Part shown: positions 6,965 to 16,190 of the stretch, one piece after another
How positions within the stretch are numbered: position 1 is the stretch's first letter
How the letters are laid out: every line of letters starts with the position of its first letter
NCBI GenBank assembly: GCA_937924855.1
Contig: CALEYQ010000073.1
Span: 1 to 64,000, forward strand
Direction of reading: 5' to 3'
DNA length: 64,000 bases
DNA from: an uncultured Bacteroidota bacterium
GTDB lineage: Bacteria > Bacteroidota > Bacteroidia > JADZBD01
Notes under the pieces: generated by a model
Database searches by the model: none
What the model saw: the letters and a program-made list of their open reading frames with translations, nothing else
Told to the model about the DNA's origin: nothing
Position numbers and translations under genes: made by a program

Positions 6965-8617
6965 TTACTTGACACCGTGCATCATTTTGCCCAGCTTTTT
7001 GGCAAACAACAAAAGGATAACTGATGCAACGAAGGAGCTGATGACAAAAATGGTAAAGAAGTTTGCCATGCTTTCTTCCTCAGCAATGGATTCCATAAAT
7101 CCTGCAATGGCACCCCCGATATAATTCGCCAGCGATGAAGCCAGGAACCATACACCAAACATAAGTCCCACCAGTTTTTTGGGACTCAGTTTGCTCACCG
7201 TGGACAAGCCTACCGGTGATAAACAAAGTTCTCCAATGGTATGGAAGAGGTAAGCCAGGAAGAGCCAGGTCATATTTACATCGGCATAGCGTGCGCCTTT
7301 TGCAATTCCTGCGGATCCCACCACAAGCATAACAAAGCCAAGGCCCAGGAAAAATAATCCAAAAGAAAACTTCACCGGACTGTTGGGCTCGCGGTTTCTC
7401 TTACCCAGGAATACCCAGAGCATGGAGAATAAGGGAGCCAGCGTGAATATTAAAAAGGCATTTACCGATTGGAACCAGGAGGCAGGTACAATAAATCCGG
7501 GTTGTTCCACATCGAGGGTAGCAAAACGATATTGGCTTCCCGAAAGAATCATTTTGGGTACGCTTTTCAGAGTAGCCATAAGGTCGGGATCCAACCCCTC
7601 TTTGGGAACTATATTCCGCGAGCTGGTAATGTAATTTTTAATGGGAACAACCGAATCGCCAACAGACACCTTCATAGTGTCGAAGGCGGCACTGAGTTCT
7701 GCATGATTTTTTCCTTTGTTGATTTTGTCGGTGACAAAACTCATGGCTTTCTTCAGGGCCACGGTATCGGAACTTGTGGTTCCGGCCGATTTAAATTCGT
7801 TGATGGCCAGAGTGTCGGATAAAAAGCGGTCGGTGTATCTTTCGGCATAGAGGTTCATGGATGAACCGGCCTGCTCGAAGGAAAGCCAGAAAAATACGCT
7901 GAAGAAGGCAAGCACAAAAACAACGGAAATTCTTTGTTTTTCAACGCCTGAAAGGGGTGCTTCGGTCTCAGCATCAAGGGCATCAACTCCGGCAACCTTT
8001 TTGGCTGGTTTCAGTCCTACCGTGCCCAGATACTTTTGTCCTAGCAAAAACTGGATAAGACCCAGGCACATGCCGATACCGGCGGCACCAAAACCCCAAT
8101 GCCATCCGAAATTCGGATTTTCACCCAGGTATCCGCAGGTGAGGGTTCCCAGAAAGGCTCCCACATTAATACCCATATAGAAAATGGTATATCCGGCATC
8201 TTTTAGTTTGCTGCCATCGGGATACAACTGCCCAACCATTGAGGAAATATTCGGTTTGAACATCCCGTTTCCGCAAATCAACAATCCCAGACCGAGGTAA
8301 AAGAAGGGCAATCCTTCAAGGGCAAGGGAGCCGTGACCCAGGGCCATGATAATACCTCCCAATAAAACTGAATTTCTGAATCCTAAATATTTATCGGCAA
8401 TCCAACCCCCGATCAGGGGCGTGAGGTAAACAAGTCCGGTATAAATGCCATAAAGCTGCCCGGCATCTTTATTATCCCAGCCCAGACCACCCCGCTGCGA
8501 TTCGGCCATCAGATACAGCATAAGCAGGGCCCGCATTCCGTAGTAACTGAAGCGTTCCCACATTTCGGTGAAAAACAGAATGTATAAACCGGCCGGGTGT
8601 CTCTCTTTTATTTCCAT
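6965..8617 (-). CDS. Proton-dependent oligopeptide transporter (POT/PTR family)
   Basis: This inner-membrane, proton-coupled importer of di- and tripeptides has 550 residues. It shows the family signature ExxERFxYYG at residues 18-27 and the second PTR signature around YTIFYMGINVGAFLG (about 143-157). Hydrophobic helices fill residues 10-200, 230-250 and 380-545. The unusual part is a hydrophilic stretch of about 120 residues (roughly 258-378) between the predicted helices 7 and 8, where the E. coli relatives have only a short loop. It is followed on the same strand by the MaoC-like gene. Confidence 0.92.
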   Translation of the reverse strand: MEIKERHPAGLYILFFTEMWERFSYYGMRALLMLYLMAESQRGGLGWDNKDAGQLYGIYTGLVYLTPLIGGWIADKYLGFRNSVLLGGIIMALGHGSLALEGLPFFYLGLGLLICGNGMFKPNISSMVGQLYPDGSKLKDAGYTIFYMGINVGAFLGTLTCGYLGENPNFGWHWGFGAAGIGMCLGLIQFLLGQKYLGTVGLKPAKKVAGVDALDAETEAPLSGVEKQRISVVFVLAFFSVFFWLSFEQAGSSMNLYAERYTDRFLSDTLAINEFKSAGTTSSDTVALKKAMSFVTDKINKGKNHAELSAAFDTMKVSVGDSVVPIKNYITSSRNIVPKEGLDPDLMATLKSVPKMILSGSQYRFATLDVEQPGFIVPASWFQSVNAFLIFTLAPLFSMLWVFLGKRNREPNSPVKFSFGLFFLGLGFVMLVVGSAGIAKGARYADVNMTWLFLAYLFHTIGELCLSPVGLSTVSKLSPKKLVGLMFGVWFLASSLANYIGGAIAGFMESIAEEESMANFFTIFVISSFVASVILLLFAKKLGKMMHGVK

Positions 8618-8671
8618 GTGAGCTTAAGTTGTTATGGGCTGTGAAATTAGGAATTTTTTTTATCTCGGTTT

Positions 8672-11548
8672 TTAGTGTTTGGGCGCGTTGATTTCCAGCA
8701 CCTGTTCCTCTGTTTTCCGCGAGGCCAGATCGGTGAGCTTTACCCGGTATTTTCCGGGAAGAAGGTATAAAACAGTTGAAGTTTCTTCTCCCGGGCTCTT
8801 TTGAATTTTCATTTTTTCCAGGTAGGCGCTTTTGAAGGCGTCGCCGACGGATAAGTCATAGGTTAAAAAGTTAAGGCCCTTTACCGTGGTATTTGTGCCT
8901 GAACTAACCACAAGGCCGCTGTCGTTCACTACCTCCCAGGACAGTGTGGTGTTGATTTTGGTGTAATAGGGAATTTTCACTTCAGGTTTTTTGGGTTCGG
9001 TATAGGCATTTCTTTTTTTGCCCCAGTCGGACTGGTGTTTTGTACCCGGAATTTTGAAGGCGTGCAGGTCTTTGGCCAACACGCTGTCAACCATTTCCTG
9101 AAGTAAATCTGTTTTTGCTTTGTAAATACTGCGTCCGTGTGTTCCGGCTATCAGCTCTTTGTCGCGGGGATGAATGGCAATGTCGTGCACGGCTACGGGA
9201 GGCATTTGTTTTCCAAAACCCATATAGGATTTGCCCCTGTCGAGGGATACATACAATCCGTTATCGGTTCCCACATATAAGAGGTTTGGATTAATGGGGT
9301 CTTCTTTAATTACATTCACGGGCTCAAGCGGGAGGTTAGAAGTGACGCTTTTCCAGGTGTTGCCGTAATCTTCCGAAACATATACCAGAGCCTGGAAATT
9401 ATCCCAGCGGTATCCGTTCAGGGAAACATAAACCCTGCTTTCCTGATGTGCGGAGGCCCAGACACGGGAAACCCAGTAATTCTGGGGAAGACTCTGCCCG
9501 ATTTTTTTCCAGGTATAACCTCCATCCATACTAACATGAATGAGGCCATCATCACTGCCGGTATAAATCAATCCAAACCGCAAAGGCGATTCATGGATGG
9601 TGGTCAGCGTGCCGTAACTTACATCTCCCTTTTTTCCTCCCTGCGTAAGGTCGCCAGATAAAGCCTGAAACTCTTCTCCCTTGTTAAAGGAACGGTGAAA
9701 CCGGTTCGAACCTAAATACAATATATCCGGATTGTGAACACTGAGCCAGATGGGCGTTTGCCAGTTAAAACGAAGCGGCCTTTCGCCAAGGTCGTGTTTC
9801 GGACTTATATAATCGGTTTTTCCGCTGGTTTTGTCTATGCGGAAATAATTTCCAAACTGAAAACCGGTGTAAACCGTATTGTTGTCTCTGGGGTCTATCA
9901 TCACCTGCATACCATCGCCACCCATGATATTTTTGTAGGGATATTCTCCTTCCTGATGCCAGGCGGTTGAAAATTTATATCCGGAAGGACCAACCCAGAC
10001 TCCGTTGTCCTGCAAGCCGCCGTAAACGGAATAGGGTTTTGCGTAATCATAATTTACGGCATAAAACTGACCTACGGGAATGCTGTTGCACTTGATCCAG
10101 TTTTCTCCGTCGTCATAGCTGATGTTCAGCCCGCCGTCGTTTCCGCAAATTAAATGTCCTGATTTGTTCGGATTAACCCATAGAGCATGGTAATCGACAT
10201 GGGTGTTGTCGGTGGTAAGGGAGGTGAATGTTTTTCCTCCGTCGGCGGATTTCAGACAGACAAAGCCGAGTAAATAAATTTTTCCAGGATTGTCTTCCGA
10301 AATACGAATGTTGCCGAAATAATAGCCATAGGTATAATACATCCCATCAATACTTCCTTCATGGGTTTTTTTCCAGGAATTTCCCGCGTCGGTAGAAACA
10401 TAAAGCTCGGCTCCGGTAACTTCCGTGTCGAAAAGCAAGCTGTTGGCATCTTCCAGGTATTCGGTAAGAGCCAGGGGTTTAATTTTTCCATCCGCCACCA
10501 TTTTTTTAACTTTCTCAGCAGAATATTTTTCAGGAAAATCATTTTTCCTCAGAAAGGTTTCGAGGTCTTTGTTATCCAGTTTCGCAAAATCGGCAGGGTT
10601 CATGGTCCGGAAATTTTCTTTGCTGAGTTTAGCTCCGGTATCTTTTGGTTTTGGTTTTCCGGGAAACTGATTGTCAAGAAAGGCATATATTTTTCCCGCC
10701 TTTGTCATGGCAAGTCCGATTCTTCCAACGCCCTCTCCGTTGGGAAAGCCACTGCCTTCTTTGGAAACAAGGGTCCAGGATTCACCGCCGTCGGTGCTTT
10801 TGTAAATGCCCGAGGTTTTTCCGGCTTCTTCAAAATTCCAGGCCCTCCGGGTGCGGTACCAGGCGGAGGCGTAAAGCACATCGGGATTGGAAGGGTCAAC
10901 CACCAGATCAATCACGCCGGTATTTTCATCAATAAAAAGGGTTTTCTTCCAGGTTTTTCCTCCATCAGCAGATTTGAAAACCCCGCGTTCTTTGTTCATG
11001 CTGTACAAATGCCCGATGGTAGCTACCCATACCACATTCGGGTTTTTCGGATGAATTACGATACGGCTGATGTGATGTGTTTCTTCCAGGCCGCTATACC
11101 CCCAAGTTTTTCCCCCGTCAGAGGATTTGTATAAACCAAAGCCGGAATAAGAAGAACGGCTGGAATTGTTTTCCCCGGTTCCGGCATACAGGGTTCGGGT
11201 GTTCCAGTCGCAGGCAATGTCGCCAATAGTTATGGTGGGCATACTGTCGAAAACAGGTGTGAAGGTGGTGCCGTTATTTTTGGTTTCCCAGATTCCGCCG
11301 GAAGCGTAAGCCACAAAAAAATGCGTGGGGTCGGCCGGGTTAACTTCCATATCCACAACCCTTCCGCTCATTATGGTGGGACCAATATTGGTAAAGGGAA
11401 GATTTTTTACGAGGGAGTTTTCATTGATTTCCTTTTTTCTCTTTTCTCCAATTTCCCTTTCATTCTGAGGCGTAAAGGGCACGGGGTTTACCTGGGAAGC
11501 CAGGTTCAAAAAAGTCATCAATAAAACAAGGGGAAAAAAGAGCTTCAT
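8672..11548 (-). CDS. Secreted Asp-box (BNR/VPS10-like) propeller protein
   Basis: This large exported protein (958 residues) begins with a signal peptide (MKLFFPLVLLMTFLNLASQ). It contains about nine Asp-box motifs of the form S-x-D-G-G-x-[TS]-W, for example SSDGGKTW, SADGGKTW and STDGGESW, which mark blades of sialidase- or sortilin-like beta-propellers. The C-terminal 150 residues look like a separate beta-rich domain. The ligand or enzymatic activity cannot be told from sequence. An upstream in-frame start at 11602 would overlap the previous gene. The chosen ATG gives a clean signal peptide and follows a TTATTTTAG promoter-like stretch. Confidence 0.87.
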   Translation of the reverse strand: MKLFFPLVLLMTFLNLASQVNPVPFTPQNEREIGEKRKKEINENSLVKNLPFTNIGPTIMSGRVVDMEVNPADPTHFFVAYASGGIWETKNNGTTFTPVFDSMPTITIGDIACDWNTRTLYAGTGENNSSRSSYSGFGLYKSSDGGKTWGYSGLEETHHISRIVIHPKNPNVVWVATIGHLYSMNKERGVFKSADGGKTWKKTLFIDENTGVIDLVVDPSNPDVLYASAWYRTRRAWNFEEAGKTSGIYKSTDGGESWTLVSKEGSGFPNGEGVGRIGLAMTKAGKIYAFLDNQFPGKPKPKDTGAKLSKENFRTMNPADFAKLDNKDLETFLRKNDFPEKYSAEKVKKMVADGKIKPLALTEYLEDANSLLFDTEVTGAELYVSTDAGNSWKKTHEGSIDGMYYTYGYYFGNIRISEDNPGKIYLLGFVCLKSADGGKTFTSLTTDNTHVDYHALWVNPNKSGHLICGNDGGLNISYDDGENWIKCNSIPVGQFYAVNYDYAKPYSVYGGLQDNGVWVGPSGYKFSTAWHQEGEYPYKNIMGGDGMQVMIDPRDNNTVYTGFQFGNYFRIDKTSGKTDYISPKHDLGERPLRFNWQTPIWLSVHNPDILYLGSNRFHRSFNKGEEFQALSGDLTQGGKKGDVSYGTLTTIHESPLRFGLIYTGSDDGLIHVSMDGGYTWKKIGQSLPQNYWVSRVWASAHQESRVYVSLNGYRWDNFQALVYVSEDYGNTWKSVTSNLPLEPVNVIKEDPINPNLLYVGTDNGLYVSLDRGKSYMGFGKQMPPVAVHDIAIHPRDKELIAGTHGRSIYKAKTDLLQEMVDSVLAKDLHAFKIPGTKHQSDWGKKRNAYTEPKKPEVKIPYYTKINTTLSWEVVNDSGLVVSSGTNTTVKGLNFLTYDLSVGDAFKSAYLEKMKIQKSPGEETSTVLYLLPGKYRVKLTDLASRKTEEQVLEINAPKH

Positions 11549-11583
11549 GTTTTTTTTTGCTAAAATAACAAAATCGTTAGGGT

Positions 11584-12441
11584 TCATGGGGTTCTTACCC
11601 ACAAACTTTCCTTATGGCATTCCACACTGATTTTTTCGCCGGTATTCAGGGGTTCTCCATCAACATGGGCCGGCCCGCCAGGATGTTGGATTTCCAGTTT
11701 TTCAAAGGGAAAGCTCCGGTATCCGTCCTGTTTTTCAAGTTTTCCCTTAAATAAGGCCCTGAGCATCCCGGGAACACGGTAAACGGGAAGAGGAGATACG
11801 ATACAACACTCCAATTGCCCGTCGCTCACATCGGATTTTGGCGAAATAATGGCATTGTTGCCAAACTGGGAACTGTTGGCGAAGGTTATCAGCAAAGCCT
11901 GATAGGTTTTGTCGCCTATTTGATACCTGCGGGCTTTGTAGCGGGGAAATTCTTTCAGGAAAACCCGTGCATAGGATGAAAACCCTCTTTTCCCAAACCG
12001 GGCGAAGGAATCTGCTATATGGGCATCGAGTCCGAGGCCGGCAATGCCCGCAAAAAAAGTCCCATTCAAAGTGCCGGTGTCAATCCGTTTGTTTTTTCCG
12101 GTAAAAATTATGTCGAGTGCTTTGGTGGGATCCATGGAAATTCCAAGATGCCGGGCAAGTCCGTTCCCCGATCCGGCAGGGAGTATCCCCAATACCAGGG
12201 CCGTGTTTTTTAGTCCCTTGCCTGCTTCGTTTACCGAGCCGTCGCCTCCCACAGCCACAACTACATTGTAACCTTTTCCTGCTGCTTCCCGGGCCAAAGT
12301 TGTAGCGTGTCCGGGCCCGGTGGTATAAGCCAGATCAAAAGACCGGCCATTCCAGGTTTTTGCTTCCAGCAGGGAAAGAATCTTTCTTTTTTTTCCCGTT
12401 CCGGATTTTGGATTTACAATAAACAAAATCCGTTCGCTCAT
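11584..12441 (-). CDS. Diacylglycerol kinase family lipid kinase (DgkB/YegS type)
   Basis: This soluble lipid kinase (285 residues) phosphorylates diacylglycerol or a related lipid. It has the nucleotide-binding GGDGSVNE motif at residues 65-72, the PAGSGNGLARHLGI block near 88-101 and the C-terminal HVDGEPL motif, all standard for the DAGK catalytic family. Its start codon overlaps the stop of an LtaS-like phosphoglycerol transferase gene by 4 nt. That enzyme class releases diacylglycerol, so recycling of this product to phosphatidic acid is the likely role (inference from context). Confidence 0.92.
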   Translation of the reverse strand: MSERILFIVNPKSGTGKKRKILSLLEAKTWNGRSFDLAYTTGPGHATTLAREAAGKGYNVVVAVGGDGSVNEAGKGLKNTALVLGILPAGSGNGLARHLGISMDPTKALDIIFTGKNKRIDTGTLNGTFFAGIAGLGLDAHIADSFARFGKRGFSSYARVFLKEFPRYKARRYQIGDKTYQALLITFANSSQFGNNAIISPKSDVSDGQLECCIVSPLPVYRVPGMLRALFKGKLEKQDGYRSFPFEKLEIQHPGGPAHVDGEPLNTGEKISVECHKESLWVRTP

Positions 12442-14354
12442 GGTTGTTTTCCTTCTAAGGTCAGTTCGTTTCGCAGCATGCGCCGGTTAAAAACCTGAAT
12501 GCAGGAAAGAAGATACTTTTTATAGTCGGCATCTGACATTCCGGAACCGGTGAATTTTTCCTCAGGATTTCGAATCCAGGTTTCCTCAAAAAAGGTGCTG
12601 CCGTTAAAGTGAATTATTTTTTCAGGTGTTTGAATTTCGTAAGAACCATTTCTGAAAAAAACCGGACCCGGACGGGTAGTCGAAAATACATCATGGCCGA
12701 AAGCCAGATATTTTCCCGGATACTTCAACAATCCAAGAAGGGTAGGTAGAATGTCGGTTTGTTGGAAAAATCCCGAATAATACGCCCCCGTGTCTGATGC
12801 GGGTGAATAAAAGAGCAGGGGAATCCTGTCGCGGTTGCCGGGGTTGAGGTAATAATTATTTTCGGTGGGACCGGTATGGTCGGCACAGATAACAAAAAGA
12901 GTATTGCTGAACCAGGATTGGGCTTTGGCAAGCTTGAAAAACCGGGAAAGGGAATAGTCGGTATATAAAATACACTTTTTCAGGTCTGAAATTTCCCCGG
13001 CCGGAAGTCCGTTTAATTTTCCTGCCGGCAAGGGCAGTTTACTGAAATCGGATGGCAGGGAGTAAGGGTGGTGGGAACTCAGGGTGAAAATTCCGCTCAC
13101 AAACGGCGTGTCGAGTTTTGAGATTTCGCCGACCGAAAATTCCAGAAATGGAAGGTCGCGAATGCCCCAATGTCCGTCGAAATCTTCATTCCGGGGATAG
13201 TCTTCTTTTCCATAATAGCGATCGAATCCTGCGCTTTTGCAATAAGCATCGAAACCCATGCTGCCTTTTTCGGCCCCGTGGAAAAAAGCGGAACTATAGC
13301 CCGACTTTTTTAATAATTGGGGCAGGGCTTCAATGCGGTTTCCGGCATAAGGCGAGGTTATAAAAGGTTCATCCATCCAGGGTGGGAGGGAAGAAAATAT
13401 AGCAGGCAGGGCTTCTATTGAGCGGGTTCCTGCGGCATATGCCTGTGAAAAGAAAAGACTCTTGCCCGACAAAGAATCCAGAAAAGGGGTAAAGCTTTCC
13501 TTAGATCCTGCACCGGTATATTCGAGAGAAAAACTTTCAAGAATAATAACCACAATATTTTTGCGCTGGAATTTTCCATCGGGCATTGGAGTTTTAATAA
13601 CTCCGGCCAAGGAATCGGCTCCGGCATCGGATAAATAGCTTTTTTCTTCCAGAGACGAAACTCCGGCCGACTTCATCAGCGTGAAGGGCGTGTTAAGCAC
13701 CAGGGCTGAATACCGCGGATTGCACCAGGAACCTGCATCAATAATATGAATGGGTTTGAGCCTGAATCCTCCCCGGTAAACAAAAAGGGAAAGTGCGAAG
13801 AAGGCAAGGGTCATAATAATGGATACTGAAACCTGCCGGGTTCCGGATTCGGTTTCTGCAGGGAACCGGCTGCGAAATTCAAAGAGAATGAGCAGAACCA
13901 GGAAAGCAAAAAACAACAAGGCCAGATACCAGTAGTCTATGATCGCCTCACCCAGAAATCCCGACAAACCGGCGCGGTTCCCTAAAAAAGAAAAAATATC
14001 GAATGTGGATCTTCGGCCCACATATTCATACCAGCCTGCATCCATCAGGTTCAGGAAAAGCAGAAGCGCATTGGTTCCCACAAAAAGTACCGAAAGAAAA
14101 ATACGATAGGCTTTGAACCGGAACAAGGGAAAGGGAAATAAAGCCAATAACAAAAAGGGGAAATTCATAGCCAGCAATGCCGACAAATCGAAAATGGCAC
14201 CGCCGGTGAAAACTTCTATTCCGCAGGAAAAACTCAGTCCCCGGAAATGAGGAAAATTGAGCAGGAGAAATACCACCCGGCAAATTTGAAAAAGCAGGAA
14301 AACAAGGATGAGCCGTTGTAAAACTGAATATGCCCGACGCCGGAAAATTTCCAC
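12438..14354 (-). CDS. LtaS-like membrane sulfatase/phosphoglycerol transferase
   Basis: The 638-residue protein has five predicted N-terminal transmembrane helices (within residues 12-195) and a periplasmic alkaline-phosphatase-like domain. Residues matching the LtaS active site are present: metal-binding Glu273 in ILESFS, nucleophile Thr310 in AGTRSIEA, and Asp492-His493 in CADHTG. Family members move phosphoglycerol or phosphoethanolamine head groups from lipids to glycans or lipids. The frame begins at a GTG whose first base lies only 4 nt after a TAAATTTG promoter element, suggesting a leaderless message. It is coupled to a lipid kinase gene. Confidence 0.9.
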   Translation of the reverse strand: MEIFRRRAYSVLQRLILVFLLFQICRVVFLLLNFPHFRGLSFSCGIEVFTGGAIFDLSALLAMNFPFLLLALFPFPLFRFKAYRIFLSVLFVGTNALLLFLNLMDAGWYEYVGRRSTFDIFSFLGNRAGLSGFLGEAIIDYWYLALLFFAFLVLLILFEFRSRFPAETESGTRQVSVSIIMTLAFFALSLFVYRGGFRLKPIHIIDAGSWCNPRYSALVLNTPFTLMKSAGVSSLEEKSYLSDAGADSLAGVIKTPMPDGKFQRKNIVVIILESFSLEYTGAGSKESFTPFLDSLSGKSLFFSQAYAAGTRSIEALPAIFSSLPPWMDEPFITSPYAGNRIEALPQLLKKSGYSSAFFHGAEKGSMGFDAYCKSAGFDRYYGKEDYPRNEDFDGHWGIRDLPFLEFSVGEISKLDTPFVSGIFTLSSHHPYSLPSDFSKLPLPAGKLNGLPAGEISDLKKCILYTDYSLSRFFKLAKAQSWFSNTLFVICADHTGPTENNYYLNPGNRDRIPLLFYSPASDTGAYYSGFFQQTDILPTLLGLLKYPGKYLAFGHDVFSTTRPGPVFFRNGSYEIQTPEKIIHFNGSTFFEETWIRNPEEKFTGSGMSDADYKKYLLSCIQVFNRRMLRNELTLEGKQP

Positions 14355-14358
14355 GGGA

Positions 14359-14366
14359 CAAATTTA
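14359..14366 (-). promoter_or_regulatory. -7 promoter element for the LtaS-like operon
   Basis: TAAATTTG on the minus strand is an exact TAnnTTTG match. Only 4 nt separate it from the GTG start at 14354, so transcription would begin at about the start codon. Confidence 0.6.
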
Positions 14367-14387
14367 CGTTTTATGTATGGATCCCGG

Positions 14388-14813
14388 CTATTTGATTTCG
14401 AAGGTCACCGGCATGGTAAACTGGCAGTGAACCTGTTTCCCAAGGTGAACGGCAGGTTTCCAAACGGGCATGGATTTGATTACCCGCAGGGCCTCGATTC
14501 CGTACTCAGGCTTTCCCGGAACACCCTGGCTTATTCTGGGATCGGCAACGCTGCCATTTTTGTCGATAATGAAGCAAACGGTAATGGTATGGGAACCTTT
14601 GTTTCCCTTGGGAATAATCAGACTCCGATCGAAAAAGGCAAGCAGGGAATCTTTTCCACCCGGAAACTCAGGCTGAAACTGAACTCTTTTGTAAACCTTT
14701 TCCCCACGATAAGTAATAACACTGTCGCGACCGGTGAATTTGTTTTGTCCGCTCAGGAAAAAAAAGGAAAATAAAAAAGAAGCAAAAATTGCTGCGTGCC
14801 GGCCGAATAGCAT
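14388..14813 (-). CDS. TonB C-terminal-domain secreted protein
   Basis: The product (141 residues from the ATG at 14813) has an N-terminal hydrophobic signal segment ending near SGQ. A TonB C-terminal fold follows: FPGGKDSLLAFF, then VCFIIDKNGSVADPRIS, then a GIEALRVIKSMPVWKPA block. The TM anchor plus proline-rich linker of full TonB is missing, so it is probably a periplasmic TonB_C-domain protein rather than a complete energy transducer. A longer start at 14864 would add 17 residues. Confidence 0.8.
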   Translation of the reverse strand: MLFGRHAAIFASFLFSFFFLSGQNKFTGRDSVITYRGEKVYKRVQFQPEFPGGKDSLLAFFDRSLIIPKGNKGSHTITVCFIIDKNGSVADPRISQGVPGKPEYGIEALRVIKSMPVWKPAVHLGKQVHCQFTMPVTFEIK

Positions 14814-14919
14814 GTCCCAAATGTAAGCACCGGATTTGATAATCCCGAATATTTTTTTTACCATTAATAAATCATGAAAACCTTCTAAACAGTTTTAGGT
14901 TGGACTGTTGATAAAAAAT

Positions 14920-14927
14920 TAAATTTG
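14920..14927 (+). promoter_or_regulatory. -7 promoter element for fumarylacetoacetase
   Basis: TAAATTTG is an exact TAnnTTTG match, ending 12 nt before the chosen ATG. It shows that the longer TTG-initiated reading frame at 14925 is not used. Confidence 0.65.
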
Positions 14928-14939
14928 CAGAAAAAAAAT

Positions 14940-16184
14940 ATGCTTGTTTCCTGGCGAAAAACCGAACCTCAAACTCCCTTTTCCATAAAGAATATTCCCT
15001 TTGGAATGGGTGAAATCAAAGGGAAAAATCCGGTAGTTGTTACGCGCATTGCCGATGAGGTAATTGATTTAGATGCCCTGCATCAATTGGGCTATTTTGA
15101 ATCCATAAGGCTTCCTGAGGGTATTTTTAATTCCCAAACCCTCAATCCCTTTATTGCCTTGGGAAAGGAGATAACCGGGAAAGTCAGAAACCGGATTATT
15201 GATTTACTTTCCGACAGAAACGAAGAATTGAAAAAGGAATCGGCCCATCACAGCCGGGTGTTTTTTCCGGTTTCCGACGTAACCATGGTAATGCCGGTTG
15301 AAGTGGGCGACTATACTGACTTTTATTCCAGCATCCAGCATGCCACCAATGTTGGCAAAATGTTCCGCGATCCGGAAAATGCATTGCTGCCTAACTGGAA
15401 ACATCTTCCGGTAGGATATCACGGACGATCCGGAACTATTTTTTGCAGTGGCCATTCGTTTCACAGGCCCCAGGGACAAATGAAACCACCTGATGCAGAA
15501 AAACCTGTTTTTGGACCCACTCGCCTGCTTGACTTTGAATTGGAAATGGCTTTTGTGGTTGGAAAAAACACCCAACCCGGACAATCGGTTTCGGTAAATG
15601 AGGCCCCTGAATATATTTTCGGGATGGTGTTATTCAACGACTGGAGTGCCCGCGATATTCAGGCCTGGGAATATGTACCTCTGGGCCCATTCCTCGGGAA
15701 AAATTTTGCCTCTACCATAAGTCCATGGGTTGTAACCATGGACGCTCTGGAGCCTTTCCGGGTTTCAGGCCCGGTGCAGGATCCCGAAGTATTACCTTAC
15801 CTGAAGGGAAATCTGAGAAATATTAATATCGATCTGGAAGTTTTCATTCGACCGAAAGATGATGTGGAATACCGGGTTTGTGCCAGTAATTTTAAATATA
15901 TGTACTGGACCATGGAGCAACAACTGGCGCACCATACGGTAAACGGCTGTATGATACGCGTGGGTGATATGATGGCATCGGGTACCATCAGTGGAGAAAA
16001 TCCCGATTCGTTTGGAAGCATGCTTGAATTAACCTGGCGGGGTTCACGACCCCTGAAGCTTGGAGATCACGAACGAAAATTCATTAACGATTTCGACGAG
16101 GTAATCCTTCGGGGCTATGCAGGGGGAAAAGAGTCGGGTGTGGGCTTCGGGGAAGCCGTGGCTTTGGTGCTGCCGGCAAAATAA
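14940..16184 (+). CDS. Fumarylacetoacetase
   Basis: This enzyme performs the last step of aerobic tyrosine/phenylalanine degradation, hydrolysing fumarylacetoacetate to fumarate and acetoacetate. The 414-residue product matches the FAH family in length. It has the YTDFYSSIQHATNVGKMFR active-site block, including the catalytic His, the GYHGRSG segment, the LDFELEMAFV metal-binding region and FNDWSARDIQ. The start follows a -7 promoter element by 12 nt. No other tyrosine-degradation gene is adjacent. The gene converges on an unknown minus-strand gene. Confidence 0.95.
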   Translation: MLVSWRKTEPQTPFSIKNIPFGMGEIKGKNPVVVTRIADEVIDLDALHQLGYFESIRLPEGIFNSQTLNPFIALGKEITGKVRNRIIDLLSDRNEELKKESAHHSRVFFPVSDVTMVMPVEVGDYTDFYSSIQHATNVGKMFRDPENALLPNWKHLPVGYHGRSGTIFCSGHSFHRPQGQMKPPDAEKPVFGPTRLLDFELEMAFVVGKNTQPGQSVSVNEAPEYIFGMVLFNDWSARDIQAWEYVPLGPFLGKNFASTISPWVVTMDALEPFRVSGPVQDPEVLPYLKGNLRNINIDLEVFIRPKDDVEYRVCASNFKYMYWTMEQQLAHHTVNGCMIRVGDMMASGTISGENPDSFGSMLELTWRGSRPLKLGDHERKFINDFDEVILRGYAGGKESGVGFGEAVALVLPAK

Positions 16185-16190
16185 AAAACA

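Noticed and set aside
10361..11134. Plus-strand open frame inside the Asp-box propeller gene
   Set aside because: It is antisense to a repeat-rich real gene, and its Phe/Gly-rich composition reflects the complementary codons.
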